Source of the DNA: Nonomuraea sp. SBT364
GTDB taxonomy: Bacteria > Actinomycetota > Actinomycetes > Streptosporangiales > Streptosporangiaceae
Reading direction: 5' to 3'
Assembly: GCF_001083785.1 (NCBI RefSeq)
Contig: NZ_LAVL01000095.1
Location: forward strand, 1 to 32,711
Length of the DNA stretch: 32,711 bases
This document shows positions 15,961 through 23,561 of this stretch, in pieces. The translations under genes and the position numbers were made by a program. The stretch's first letter is position 1. The number at the start of each line of letters is the position of its first letter. The notes beneath the pieces were generated by a model. It worked only from the letters and a program-made list of their open reading frames with translations. It was not told the DNA's origin and did no database searches.

Positions 15961-17379
15961 GTGCACCGCCGCCTGCTCGTCGTCCTGGTGCCCCTCGCGG
16001 TGCTGCTCGTCGCGGCGCTCGGGGTCCCGCTCGGCGTCACCGTCGCCGAACGGGAGATGCAGGAGACGTACGTCGACCGGCTCAACGACGTCGGCCGGTT
16101 CGCGTCGCTGGCCGAGACCGCGCTGTCCACCGGGCGCACCGAGGCGCTCCAGCAGGAGCTGGCGCGCTACCACGAGCTGTACGGCATCCCTGTCGCGGTC
16201 ATCGACAAATCGGGCACGGTGCTGCTCGGACCGGCCGTCGCGTACCAGCGGGCGGCGCGGGCCGAGCCGTTGTCGTCCCGGGTCGTCACCGCGGCGCTGG
16301 CCGGCGCGCGGCCCGAACCGTCCGGACGATGGGCGCCCTGGGACGACTCCGCCTTCGTCGTCGCCGAGCCGGTGGGCCGCGACAGCGAGGTCGTCGGCGC
16401 CGTCGTGACGATCTCCGACCTGTCGAAGACGCGCTCCCGCATCCTCCTGCGCTGGGCCCAGCTCGCCGGGCTCGGGCTGCTGCCGCTGATCGCGCTGGTC
16501 GCCGTCGCCTGGCCGGTGTCGGCCTGGGTGCTGCGGCCGGTGCGCGAGCTGGACGCCGCGAGCTCGCGCATCTCCCGGGGCGACCTCACGATCCGGGCCG
16601 ACGCCGAAGCCGGCCCGCCCGAGCTGCGGAGGCTGGCGGAGTCGTTCAACACCATGATGGACGCGGTCGAGAACGCCGTGCAGCGGCAGCGCGCCTTCGT
16701 GTCCGATGCCTCCCACCAGTTGCGCAACCCGCTGACCAGCCTCAGGCTGGCTGTGGAGAGCCTGGAGCCGCATCTGCGGCCGGGCGGCAACGGGCAGCAG
16801 GTGTACGACGTCGCGGTCGACGAGCTGAAGGCGATGCAGCGGATGCTGAACTCGCTGCAGGCCAGCGCCCGGATGGAGAGCATCCGGACGGCGTCGCCGG
16901 TGGACCTCGACGCGGTGCTGGCCACCCGGGTCGAGCGGTGGCGGGCGCTGACGGCGAGCGCGGGGCAGACGCTGGCGGTGGACGTGCCGCCGGGGCTGCG
17001 GCTGCTGGAGCCGTCGGGCGGGCTGGGCAGCATCCTGGACGAGCTGATCAGCAACGCGCTGCGGCTGTCGGACGCGCGGACGGTGCAGGTCAGCGCCGCC
17101 GCAACGGGCGCCGTCGTCACCATCGCCGTCCGCGACGACGGCGAGGGCATCGACCCGGCCGAACGGGAGCAGGCGCTGCGGCGGTTCTGGCGCTCACCCA
17201 GGCACCAGAACGTGACCGGGACCGGCCTGGGGCTGGCCATCTGCGCCGACCTCGTCGGGGCGGCCGGGGGCGAGCTGCGGCTGGAGGAGGGCCTGCCGCG
17301 TCCCGGCGGGCCCGGCCACGGATTCGCCGCGGTGGTCGCGTTGCCCGTCGTCCCGGCGGCGGAGTCGTCGCCGGTCTGA
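15961..17379 (+). CDS. Sensor histidine kinase (TctE-like)
   Basis: The 472-residue kinase has a GTG start 4 nt after the regulator's stop. Helix 1 is at about 4-28, an extracytoplasmic sensor region at about 29-162, and helix 2 at about 166-190. A HAMP segment follows (about 190-242, RPVRELDAASSRISRGDLT). HisKA carries the phospho-acceptor His252 (SDASHQLRNPLTS), and the ATPase domain has N-box Asn365 (DELISNAL), DDGEGI (392-397) and GTGLGLAI (420-427). All key residues are present. It would phosphorylate the adjoining regulator. The next gene, for a TAXI binding protein, is convergent with only 8 nt between stops, and could supply a periplasmic ligand-presenting partner. Confidence 0.93.
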   Translation: MHRRLLVVLVPLAVLLVAALGVPLGVTVAEREMQETYVDRLNDVGRFASLAETALSTGRTEALQQELARYHELYGIPVAVIDKSGTVLLGPAVAYQRAARAEPLSSRVVTAALAGARPEPSGRWAPWDDSAFVVAEPVGRDSEVVGAVVTISDLSKTRSRILLRWAQLAGLGLLPLIALVAVAWPVSAWVLRPVRELDAASSRISRGDLTIRADAEAGPPELRRLAESFNTMMDAVENAVQRQRAFVSDASHQLRNPLTSLRLAVESLEPHLRPGGNGQQVYDVAVDELKAMQRMLNSLQASARMESIRTASPVDLDAVLATRVERWRALTASAGQTLAVDVPPGLRLLEPSGGLGSILDELISNALRLSDARTVQVSAAATGAVVTIAVRDDGEGIDPAEREQALRRFWRSPRHQNVTGTGLGLAICADLVGAAGGELRLEEGLPRPGGPGHGFAAVVALPVVPAAESSPV

Positions 17380-17387
17380 GGGCCGGG

Positions 17388-18344
17388 TCAGCGCTTCCTG
17401 TCGCGGAACCAGGCGGCAGCGCCCGGATGGAGCGGGATCGACGCGGTGGAGATCCCGGTACGCACGTTGATCTGCCACGCCTCGGGAACGGCCTCGGCCC
17501 CGCCCTCGTCCCGACCGGCGGACGTGATCGCGTCGGCGTGCGTGAAGATCGTGTCGGTGATGGCGAAGACCAGCTCCCCGGGCAGGTCGTTGCGTACGAG
17601 CAGCACGTTCGGCACCGCGACCGTGCGGGTCGCGGGGACACCGGCGTACGCGGTCGCCGGGACCATCGCCGGACCGTAGGGACCGGGGAACGCCGTGAAC
17701 AGCGCGCCCGCCTGCGAGTCCAGCGGGATCAGCCGGATCGCATGTCGCTGCGCCAGCTCCGTGATGGCCGGCGTCGGAACCCCGGTCAGGGAGAACATGG
17801 CGTCGATCTCGCCGTCGCGCAACGCCGCCGCCGACGCGGCCTGGCTGAGATGCCGCCCGTCGGCGTCGACCCTGCCGAGCTCCAGAACCCGCCGGGAGGT
17901 GAACTCCGTCCCCGAGTCGCGGGCGCCGAGCGATATCCGCTTGCCCGCCAGGTCCCGGAACTCCTCGATCGCCGAACCGGCCATGACCACGAGATGCAGG
18001 TGGCTGTCATAGAGCCGGCAGATCGCCGAAAGCCCCTCGGGCGCGCTCCCGTCGGTCGTGATCAGCGCGTCCAGGCTCGTCAGCCCGAGGTGCACCTCAC
18101 CCGCCCGCAGCATCCGGATGTTGTCGGTGGACGCCCCGCTCGGCACCGTGGTCATGGTGGCGCCGGGCAGCTGCTCGGAGATGCGTCCGGCCAGCGCGCC
18201 ACCGATGCGCCGATACACCGCGCCCGCCGGCCCGGTGGCCAGCCGCAGGCTCACCTGGTCGACCTCGGGCTCCCGCCCGCACCCGGCGAGCAGCCCGCCG
18301 GCAGCCACGAGCACCACCCGGCGGCTGAACGTTGGCTGCGCCAT
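17388..18344 (-). CDS. TAXI-family solute-binding lipoprotein
   Basis: The 318-residue protein has a lipoprotein signal ending LLAGC (Cys22); the SRRVVL at residues 7-12 makes export by Tat possible. The TAXI-type binding fold follows: VSLRLATGPAGAVYRRIGGALA, then TTVPSGASTDNIRMLRAGEVHLGL, GKRISLGARDSGTEFTSRRVLEL and LRDGEIDAMFSLTGVPTPAI. This fold is typical of TRAP-TAXI receptors that bind glutamate, 2-oxoglutarate or related acids. No TRAP membrane subunit is present in the window, so it is an orphan receptor here. It ends against the sensor kinase gene. The start has a -10 box 6 nt upstream and no Shine-Dalgarno (leaderless). Confidence 0.88.
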   Translation of the reverse strand: MAQPTFSRRVVLVAAGGLLAGCGREPEVDQVSLRLATGPAGAVYRRIGGALAGRISEQLPGATMTTVPSGASTDNIRMLRAGEVHLGLTSLDALITTDGSAPEGLSAICRLYDSHLHLVVMAGSAIEEFRDLAGKRISLGARDSGTEFTSRRVLELGRVDADGRHLSQAASAAALRDGEIDAMFSLTGVPTPAITELAQRHAIRLIPLDSQAGALFTAFPGPYGPAMVPATAYAGVPATRTVAVPNVLLVRNDLPGELVFAITDTIFTHADAITSAGRDEGGAEAVPEAWQINVRTGISTASIPLHPGAAAWFRDRKR

Positions 18345-18350
18345 GCCGAG

Positions 18351-18378
18351 ATGATACGGACAGCGCCCCGCCGGTCAG
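18351..18378 (-). promoter_or_regulatory. Promoter for leaderless TAXI gene
   Basis: On the minus strand CTGACC (18378-18373), 16 nt and TATCAT (18356-18351) lie 6 nt before the ATG at 18344. The -35 overlaps the stop codon of prfH, so the TAXI gene has its own promoter although it follows prfH by only 30 nt. Confidence 0.5.
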
Positions 18379-19052
18379 GACCGGCGTCCGCGCCCTCGCC
18401 TGTCCGGCCTGGTGCTGTCGGCGCGGCGATCCTGTTCGGGCGCTTCCGGGCGTTCGATCCGGGTGGGGTCGCCCCGTACGAGCTCGTCGTGGATCCGCCG
18501 GCGGGCGGCGGTGGCGGCGCGCCCCGCCACCTCGTCGCCGTGTTCGAGACGCTGCCGCAGCAGCCGCATGGCGATGCGGCGGTTGAGGCTGAACTGCCGC
18601 TCGGTGTCGACCACGACGACGATCCCCGAGGGCCGGTGGGTCGCCCGTACGGCGGTGCTGGCCTTGTTCCGATGCTGGCCGCCGGGGCCGCCGGTGCGGC
18701 AGGCGACGACGTCGACGTCCGCTTCGGCGAACGCCGTGCGCCGGGTGCCGACCTGGCACGGCTGGGCGGTGACGTACCAGTTCTTCCGGCCGGCGCCGGT
18801 GCGGTACGGGCTGGGGGCCTGCCAGCACAGGGTTCCGGTCCACGAGGCGGCGAACGCGTCGGCGCGGGCTCCCGCGATCTCGACGAGGGCGGACCGGTAC
18901 GTGCCGGGCCGGTCACCGGGAACGGTCTCGGCCCGGCGGGTCTCCAGGCCCTGCCGGGTGGCGTCGGCCTCCAGCCGGAGCAGCAGCTCGGCCAGCGCCC
19001 AGGCGCACTCCTGCGGGCCACGTCCGGCCGACAGGAGCAGGTGGACGCTCAC
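18375..19052 (-). CDS. prfH: Peptide chain release factor homolog PrfH
   Basis: The 225-residue protein is a shortened class I release factor. It keeps the catalytic loop TGGPGGQHRNKASTAVRATH (about 120-139), whose GGQ enters the ribosomal peptidyl-transferase centre to release the peptide. It lacks the long N-terminal and stop-codon-recognition domains of RF1/RF2. The start has STHLLLS-like SVHLLLSAGRGPQECAWAL, as in RF-H. The C-terminus is a disordered Arg/Asp-rich tail. Its GTG start overlaps the rtcB stop (GTGA), so the two are translationally coupled. The established role of RF-H is to rescue ribosomes whose 16S decoding centre has been cleaved, so that the paired RtcB can reseal it. Confidence 0.92.
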   Translation of the reverse strand: MSVHLLLSAGRGPQECAWALAELLLRLEADATRQGLETRRAETVPGDRPGTYRSALVEIAGARADAFAASWTGTLCWQAPSPYRTGAGRKNWYVTAQPCQVGTRRTAFAEADVDVVACRTGGPGGQHRNKASTAVRATHRPSGIVVVVDTERQFSLNRRIAMRLLRQRLEHGDEVAGRAATAARRRIHDELVRGDPTRIERPEAPEQDRRADSTRPDRRGRGRRS

Positions 19053-20197
19053 GGCCGGCCCCGCCTGCGGCGGCGGTCCGCAGGCGGCGCGGACCCGAGG
19101 TCGGCCGTCTTGTAGGTGACCAGCGGGACCGTCGTGGCGACCGGCGTGGCCAGGCCATGGCCGACCAGGTCGGAGATCACCTGCTCGATGCGCTTGTAGG
19201 CGGTCGGCGCCTCCTCGAAGAGCAACTGGCGATCACCGCACACCACCAGCGAGCCCAGCGGCGTGCGGCGCAGCTCCTCGACCCGGTGCTTGACCCGGCC
19301 CCGGCGCAGGGCGTCCGCGCGCGACATCTTGCGGCCCGCGCCGTGCGCGACGGAATGGCCGGCGTCCGGCCCGGCGTGGGCGGCCACGATGTAGGAGAAG
19401 GTGCCTCGGGTGCCGGCGATGAGCACGTCACGGCCGTCACCCGGCGCCGCCCCCTTGCGGTGCAGATAGCCCCCGTCGCGGACCTCGACCAGGTTGTGGC
19501 ACTGGTCGATGAGCGGCTCGGCGGGCTCGGCGCCCAGGGCGTGGGCGACCCGGGCGGCCATCAGCCGCCGGTTGAGCGATCCCCAGCGTACGGCGTCGTC
19601 GTGCATCGCCAGGTAGGCGCTGGGATCGGGGGCGGGGCCCGCGCCGTGGACGGCGGTGTGCGCGCGCAGGATCTGTTCGCCGAGCCCGCGGGAGCCGCTG
19701 TGCACGATGAGAACCAGGTCGTCCGCGGCGAGCCCGAGACGGCTCGCGTGGTCAGGCTCGAAGACGGTCCCGATCCGTGCCAGCTCGACGAAGTGGTTGC
19801 CCCGGCCGACCGTCCCGAGGCCCTGGACGTAACCGGCGGGGACCTCGCCCTGGAACACGTCCCAGGCGGGGTCGTCGGCGTCCTGCTCGGGGTCCAGCGC
19901 GCGATCGAGGTCGGGGAAGCGGGCGGCGAGCTTCTCGGGCACGGCCCGCTTGAGCTTGATGGGGAACACGGCGATGCCGCAACCGATGTCGGAGCCCACC
20001 AGGAATGGGTACAACACGGTCGAGGCCATGGCGGCGCCGATGGGGGCGCCCTTGCCTGGGTGCAGGTCCGGCATGGCGGCGACGTGCGTCATGCCGTCGA
20101 GGGCGGCCACCTGGTGGCACTGCGCGAGGGCATCGGACTCGATCCAGCTTTCGGGGGAGGCGAACACGGAGACGGTGGCCGGGTGTTGTTGCGACAA
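19049..20197 (-). CDS. rtcB: RNA ligase RtcB (RtcB2 type, paired with PrfH)
   Basis: The protein (382 residues from the TTG chosen) has RtcB motifs: AAMPDLHPGKG, metal-binding Cys in VGSDIGCGIAVF (about 73), GRGNHFVEL, VHSGSRGLGE, CHNLVEV, and the guanylated-His motif SVAHGAGRKMSR. RtcB joins 2',3'-cyclic phosphate to 5'-OH RNA ends using GTP and Mn2+. Coupling to prfH identifies it as the ribosome-repair type rather than the tRNA-splicing or archease-linked type. The start is set at TTG 20197 (GAAGAGAG 5 nt upstream; sequence SQQHPATVSVFASPESWIE follows). In-frame GTG 20269 or ATG 20233 would add residues of poor, unconserved look. It is divergent from the DUF1345 gene. Confidence 0.92.
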   Translation of the reverse strand: MSQQHPATVSVFASPESWIESDALAQCHQVAALDGMTHVAAMPDLHPGKGAPIGAAMASTVLYPFLVGSDIGCGIAVFPIKLKRAVPEKLAARFPDLDRALDPEQDADDPAWDVFQGEVPAGYVQGLGTVGRGNHFVELARIGTVFEPDHASRLGLAADDLVLIVHSGSRGLGEQILRAHTAVHGAGPAPDPSAYLAMHDDAVRWGSLNRRLMAARVAHALGAEPAEPLIDQCHNLVEVRDGGYLHRKGAAPGDGRDVLIAGTRGTFSYIVAAHAGPDAGHSVAHGAGRKMSRADALRRGRVKHRVEELRRTPLGSLVVCGDRQLLFEEAPTAYKRIEQVISDLVGHGLATPVATTVPLVTYKTADLGSAPPADRRRRRGRP

Positions 20198-20308
20198 GGA
20201 CGCTCTCTTCGCTGAGCAGGGGAGGGGAACCATGGCGTCGCGGAGTAGCGGGGTGCCGTGGATGACCACGGTTCCCGAGTCCCGTCACGTGAGGCAAACG
20301 ATTTTCCG

Positions 20309-20971
20309 ATGACGCGGCCGACCTGGGTCTCACAGCTGCTGGGCGTCTCGGTGCGGCGGATCGCGCTGACCGCCGCCGTCGCCGGGCTCGTGGTGGCAGC
20401 GTTGTCGGCGGCGGTGGTGGCGCTGCCGTACGTGCCGTTGATCGGCTGGGACGTGGCCGCGGCGGTGTTCCTGACGGTGACCTGGACGCGGATCGGCAGG
20501 CTCGACGGCGCCGCGACCGCCGCCCACGTCGACCAGGAGGACCCGACGCGGGCGGGCGCGGACGTGGCCGTGGTCGTGGCGGCGGTGGCCAGCCTGGCGG
20601 CGGTCGGTTACATGATCGTGCAGGCCGAGACCGGCTCCGCGGTCGCCCCGCACGTCGGGCTCGGCGTGGCGAGCGTGGTGGCGTCGTGGGCGGTCGTGCA
20701 CACGATCTTCACCCTGCGCTACGCGCTGATGTTTTACGCCGGCGGCGGCGAGGGCGTCAACTTCCACCAGAGCGATCCGGGAAGCGGACCCCGGTTCACC
20801 GATTTCGCGTATCTGGCGTTCACCGTCGGGATGACGTTCCAGGTGTCGGACAGCGAGCTGCGCACGTCCGCGTTCCGCTCGGCGGTGCTGCGCCAGGCGC
20901 TGCTGTCGTACCTGTTCGGGACGGTCATCGTCGCTCTCGCGATCAACCTGATCGCAGGCCTGGCCCGATGA
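20309..20971 (+). CDS. DUF1345 family membrane protein
   Basis: The 220-residue protein has five or so hydrophobic helices (about 13-38, 40-58, 82-104, 112-138, 190-218). It carries the DUF1345 signature segment GVNFHQSDPGSGPRFTDFAYLAFTVGMTFQVSD (given here only to locate it, about 150-180). Function is unknown; members are integral inner-membrane proteins. The start was set at MTRPTW because 17 upstream residues of the longer frame look non-coding and overlap the divergent rtcB 5' region. No good Shine-Dalgarno is visible at either start. A strong hairpin follows the stop by 5 nt. Confidence 0.85.
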   Translation: MTRPTWVSQLLGVSVRRIALTAAVAGLVVAALSAAVVALPYVPLIGWDVAAAVFLTVTWTRIGRLDGAATAAHVDQEDPTRAGADVAVVVAAVASLAAVGYMIVQAETGSAVAPHVGLGVASVVASWAVVHTIFTLRYALMFYAGGGEGVNFHQSDPGSGPRFTDFAYLAFTVGMTFQVSDSELRTSAFRSAVLRQALLSYLFGTVIVALAINLIAGLAR

Positions 20972-20976
20972 CCCCC

Positions 20977-21011
20977 GCGCCCCTGGCTCGCCACGTCGGA
21001 GCCGGGGGCGC
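20977..21011. terminator. Bidirectional hairpin terminator
   Basis: GCGCCCCTGGCTC (20977-20989) pairs with GAGCCGGGGGCGC (20999-21011) over 13 bp with one G-T wobble and a 9-nt loop. It lies between the convergent ends of the DUF1345 gene and the small secreted peptide gene. There is no U-tract, as is usual in actinobacteria. Confidence 0.7.
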
Positions 21012-21027
21012 CTTCGTCCTTACGGGG

Positions 21028-21246
21028 TCACGCGTAGAGGAAGTAGTAGTGGTACTGGGTCTTCCACTCGCATCTCCAGCCGTTCCACCAGCCTTGTTCG
21101 TCGCCGTAGGTGCCGACCCGCTGGCATTCGGACTGTTCCTTGTAGATGCCGTTCAGCGTCTCGGCGTGCGCCGGGGTGGCGCCGAGCGACAACGCCATTC
21201 CGATGGCCAGAACGGCCGGGACGAGAACTGCGCGTATCTTGCGCAT
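21028..21246 (-). CDS. Small secreted peptide with one Cys pair
   Basis: The 72-residue precursor begins MRKIRAVLVPAVLAIGMALS and has a Sec signal ending ATPAHA, cleaved before ETLNG. The mature chain is about 44 residues, aromatic-rich (WWNGWRCEW, YHYYFLYA), with two cysteines (SECQRV and WRCEW) that could form one disulfide outside the cell. The ATG at 21246 is chosen over longer frames because AGGAGG lies 5 nt upstream and the signal peptide begins there. I do not recognise the family; many actinobacteria encode such short secreted Cys-pair peptides without known function. Confidence 0.8.
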   Translation of the reverse strand: MRKIRAVLVPAVLAIGMALSLGATPAHAETLNGIYKEQSECQRVGTYGDEQGWWNGWRCEWKTQYHYYFLYA

Positions 21247-21637
21247 CAATCCTCCTGTGACTGGGGGAATCACGGCGGTCAGATTATCACTGACGGGGTG
21301 CGAGGAATGATTGTCATACATTGATGCGCCGGACGCCAGGCATCGCGTTTCACGATGAATTTCTGCAAGAAGGTCCGCACCGGTGCCTGCGACGTAGTCG
21401 GTGGGACAGACAGGACGAAACGCCGCGTAACGGGTGCGGACAGGACACAGATCATCAGAAATGGACCGGTTCGCCGAATACTTTGACCACTCTCACGTAC
21501 GTGTCATATCGTCACCTCGCCCACCTCGATGCGAGGCCAGAACTGGAACGGGGCGTGCGTTCTCACAGGCGCTTACGGCTGACGAGATCGGGACGGCCAG
21601 CTGGGAAGCGGCGATCATCCGAACACCGGAGGCGCAC
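21247..21637. other. Intergenic region between divergent secreted-protein genes
   Basis: This 391-bp divergent spacer has lower GC than the genes. On the minus side GATAAT (about 21282-21287) is a plausible -10 for the small peptide but lacks a good -35. On the plus side a promoter with an internal palindrome is at 21483-21512. No reading frame here has a Shine-Dalgarno or coding-like composition; an open frame extending upstream of the esterase start is judged non-coding. Confidence 0.6.
21483..21512 (+). promoter_or_regulatory. Esterase promoter with palindrome in the spacer
   Basis: TTGACC (21483-21488), 18 nt and TATCGT (21507-21512) form a sigma70-like promoter about 125 nt upstream of the esterase ATG. 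The perfect palindrome CACGTACGTG (21494-21503) lies between the two boxes, a classic place for a repressor. Confidence 0.5.
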
Positions 21638-22960
21638 ATGCATGCTCGAAACCGCACGGCCGCGATCCTCGGCATGGTCATGGCCATGCTGGCCACCCTC
21701 GTAGTGTCGCTCGTCCTCTCACCTCCGGCTCGGGCCGACCAGGTGATCAGCGACATCGCCTACGCGCCCGCACAGCCGGCCGGCTCCAGGGGACACCTGC
21801 TGGACCTCTACCTGCCGGCCGGCGGCATCACCCCCCGGCCGCTGCTGATCTGGCACAGCGGCTCGGCGTGGTCGAGCGACGACGGCAAGAACGGCGCCGC
21901 GGCGATCGCCGCCGTCTTCAACGCCAAGGGGTTCGCGGTGGCCGGCGTCAGTGTCCGGTCCAGCTCGCAGGCGATCTTCCCGGCCCAGGTGCACGACATC
22001 AAGGCGGCCATCCGCTGGCTGCGCGCCCACGCCGCCGACTACCAGCTCGACCCCAACCGCTTCGCCATGATGGGCGACTCCTCGGGCGGCTGGCTGACGG
22101 AGATGGCCACCTTCACCGGCGGCGTGGCAGCGCTGGAGGGCACCGTCGGCACGCCCGGCGTCTCCAGCGCGCTGCAGGCGGGGCTCGCCTTCTACAGCCC
22201 GACCGACTTCCTCCAGATGAACGCGCAGAACCTGCCGGGCGGCGGACTGGACCACAACTCTCCCGTCTCGCCCGAATCCCTGCTGGTCGGCTGCGCCATC
22301 CAGACCTGCCCGAGCACGGTGGCGCTGGCCAACCCGGTCAACTACGTCGACGGCAACGACCCGCCGCTGCTGTTCCTGCACGGCCAGGCCGACTTCCTGG
22401 TGCCGCACGGGCAGAGCGTCCTGCTCTACAACAAGATCAAGGCGAGCTGCGGCAACGCCCAGTTCATCTCGATCCCCGGCGCCGACCACGGCAAGGCCGA
22501 CGTCATGGACCCCGCCCGCTTCGGCACCCAGACCACCTACACCACCACCAACTGCTACGGGACCACCCAGTTCGGCACGCCCAACCCCACCTGGGACACC
22601 TTCGAGCAGTACCTGCGCGGCGCGCTCAAGATGGGCACCTCCTGCCAGGTCACCTACGCCACCACCACCTGGAGCAATGGCTTCACCGGCAGCGTGACCA
22701 TCAGGAACACCGGCACGACCCCCATCGACCGCTGGGTCCTGACGTGGGGCTGGCCCGGCAACCAGCAGATCACGGCCGCCTGGAACACCACGCTGACCCA
22801 GACCGGCGCCCAGGTGAGCGCGCGCGACGCCGGCCACAACGCCGTCATCGGCGCCAGCTCCAGCACCAACTTCGGCATCGAGGCGACCTACAGCGGCACC
22901 AACACCGCGCCGCCCGAGTTCAGGCTCAACGGCATCCTCTGCGCCCGGGTGCTCGGCTGA
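21638..22960 (+). CDS. Secreted alpha/beta-hydrolase esterase with C-terminal CBM2
   Basis: The 440-residue protein has a signal peptide (cleavage near SPPARA, residue 33) and then an alpha/beta-hydrolase domain (about 36-330). The nucleophile is Ser148 in GDSSGG, with an acid in HGQADFLVP and His in GADHGK. Oxyanion-type IWHSGSAW is at about 71-78. The last 105 residues (from CQVTYATTTWSNGF) are a family 2 cellulose-binding module with CBM2 features (GFTGSVTIRNTG, W at WVLTW and WNTT, paired terminal Cys). It probably removes acyl groups (acetyl or feruloyl) from plant cell-wall polysaccharide while bound to cellulose. The start ATG follows GGAGG by 6 nt; the frame is open for 68 codons upstream but these do not look coding. 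Confidence 0.9.
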   Translation: MHARNRTAAILGMVMAMLATLVVSLVLSPPARADQVISDIAYAPAQPAGSRGHLLDLYLPAGGITPRPLLIWHSGSAWSSDDGKNGAAAIAAVFNAKGFAVAGVSVRSSSQAIFPAQVHDIKAAIRWLRAHAADYQLDPNRFAMMGDSSGGWLTEMATFTGGVAALEGTVGTPGVSSALQAGLAFYSPTDFLQMNAQNLPGGGLDHNSPVSPESLLVGCAIQTCPSTVALANPVNYVDGNDPPLLFLHGQADFLVPHGQSVLLYNKIKASCGNAQFISIPGADHGKADVMDPARFGTQTTYTTTNCYGTTQFGTPNPTWDTFEQYLRGALKMGTSCQVTYATTTWSNGFTGSVTIRNTGTTPIDRWVLTWGWPGNQQITAAWNTTLTQTGAQVSARDAGHNAVIGASSSTNFGIEATYSGTNTAPPEFRLNGILCARVLG

Positions 22961-22987
22961 GACGGCCCGCACGCGCGGCAGCGGGCG

Positions 22988-23020
22988 ACCGGCCGGTCCC
23001 GTGACTCAGGGCCGGCCGGT
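22988..23020 (+). terminator. Hairpin terminator after the esterase gene
   Basis: ACCGGCCGG-T-CCC pairs with GGGCCGGCCGGT: 12 pairs with one bulged T and an 8-nt loop, 28 nt after the stop. No U-tract. Confidence 0.65.
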
Positions 23021-23306
23021 TCGCCCGGACGATGCGGACGCAATTTCGGAAACACACTCTGGAACCGTCCAACCGAAGAAACCGCAGCTCAGCGCGGAAA
23101 AGTGCATTTCAAAACTCAACACGTTCCGCCGAACATCGGTCACGGAATGACGCCGTCCAGATTTCGGACCTAATATTGATTTAGCCAATGGGCGGCCCTA
23201 TCCTTTCTCCTGTGATCGCCGATGAGAGTGAGGAACTCGTGACGGCCCCTGGTCCAGGCTCTCCGCCGACCGGCGGAAATTGCAGAACTCGCCATCTCAG
23301 CAGCGC

Positions 23307-23335
23307 CTGACCGCCGACTCCTTATTCACGATAAT
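23307..23335 (+). promoter_or_regulatory. Putative promoter of the KASIII-ACP-KASIII-PKS operon
   Basis: CTGACC (23307-23312), 17 nt and GATAAT (23330-23335) give 4 of 6 and 5 of 6 matches to the housekeeping consensus with ideal spacing, upstream of the first cassette gene. It would leave a 220-nt leader. Confidence 0.4.
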
Positions 23336-23561
23336 TTTCGTCCGCCGGCCGCGTTCCCCAAACTGTCCGGCCCCGACGACGGCGAGGCCCGGATGCGCGT
23401 CGCCCATCCCGCCTTGTTCACCTGACCCGCTGCCGGAAGGTCCTGTCCGGAAAGCGCACGGCGTCCCGCTGACGCCGTTCTCCTTGGTGCCCCGTCGGTC
23501 CGACGGTGCCCTTACACGCCGTGCCGGCAGGTGCGGCCATCGTCGACGAGTTAGGGGACGT

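Larger units (their letters stand above)
22961..23561. other. Long leader region before the aromatic PKS cassette
   Basis: This is 601 bp with no convincing long gene. It holds the esterase terminator (22988-23020), an AT-richer stretch (about 23040-23180) with a possible promoter ATGACG-N18-TAATAT (23147-23176), a better promoter at 23307-23335, and a possible 23-codon leader frame (GTG 23239 to TGA 23310). The rest, about 23342-23561, would be a 220-nt untranslated leader of the KASIII gene if the second promoter is used. Confidence 0.5.

Noticed and set aside
16329..19115. Plus-strand 928-codon frame crossing the sensor kinase and TAXI genes
   Set aside because: It overlaps three well-supported genes in other frames and is low-complexity Arg/Gly/Ala.
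20258..20308. 17-codon N-terminal extension of the DUF1345 protein
   Set aside because: It lies in the divergent spacer with rtcB and looks like regulatory, not coding, sequence.
21300..21325. Zur-like half-site (minus strand TGACAATCATT) upstream of the small secreted peptide
   Set aside because: Only one arm fits the TGANAATNATTNTCA pattern; the other arm has no match, so it is not reported as an operator.
21434..21637. In-frame N-terminal extension of the esterase (68 codons)
   Set aside because: The signal peptide begins at 21638 behind a GGAGG site, and the promoter at 21483-21512 lies inside the proposed extension.
23006..23188. 60-codon minus-strand frame in the leader region of the PKS cassette
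   Set aside because: No Shine-Dalgarno, no coding-like third-position bias and the sequence is AT-richer intergenic DNA.
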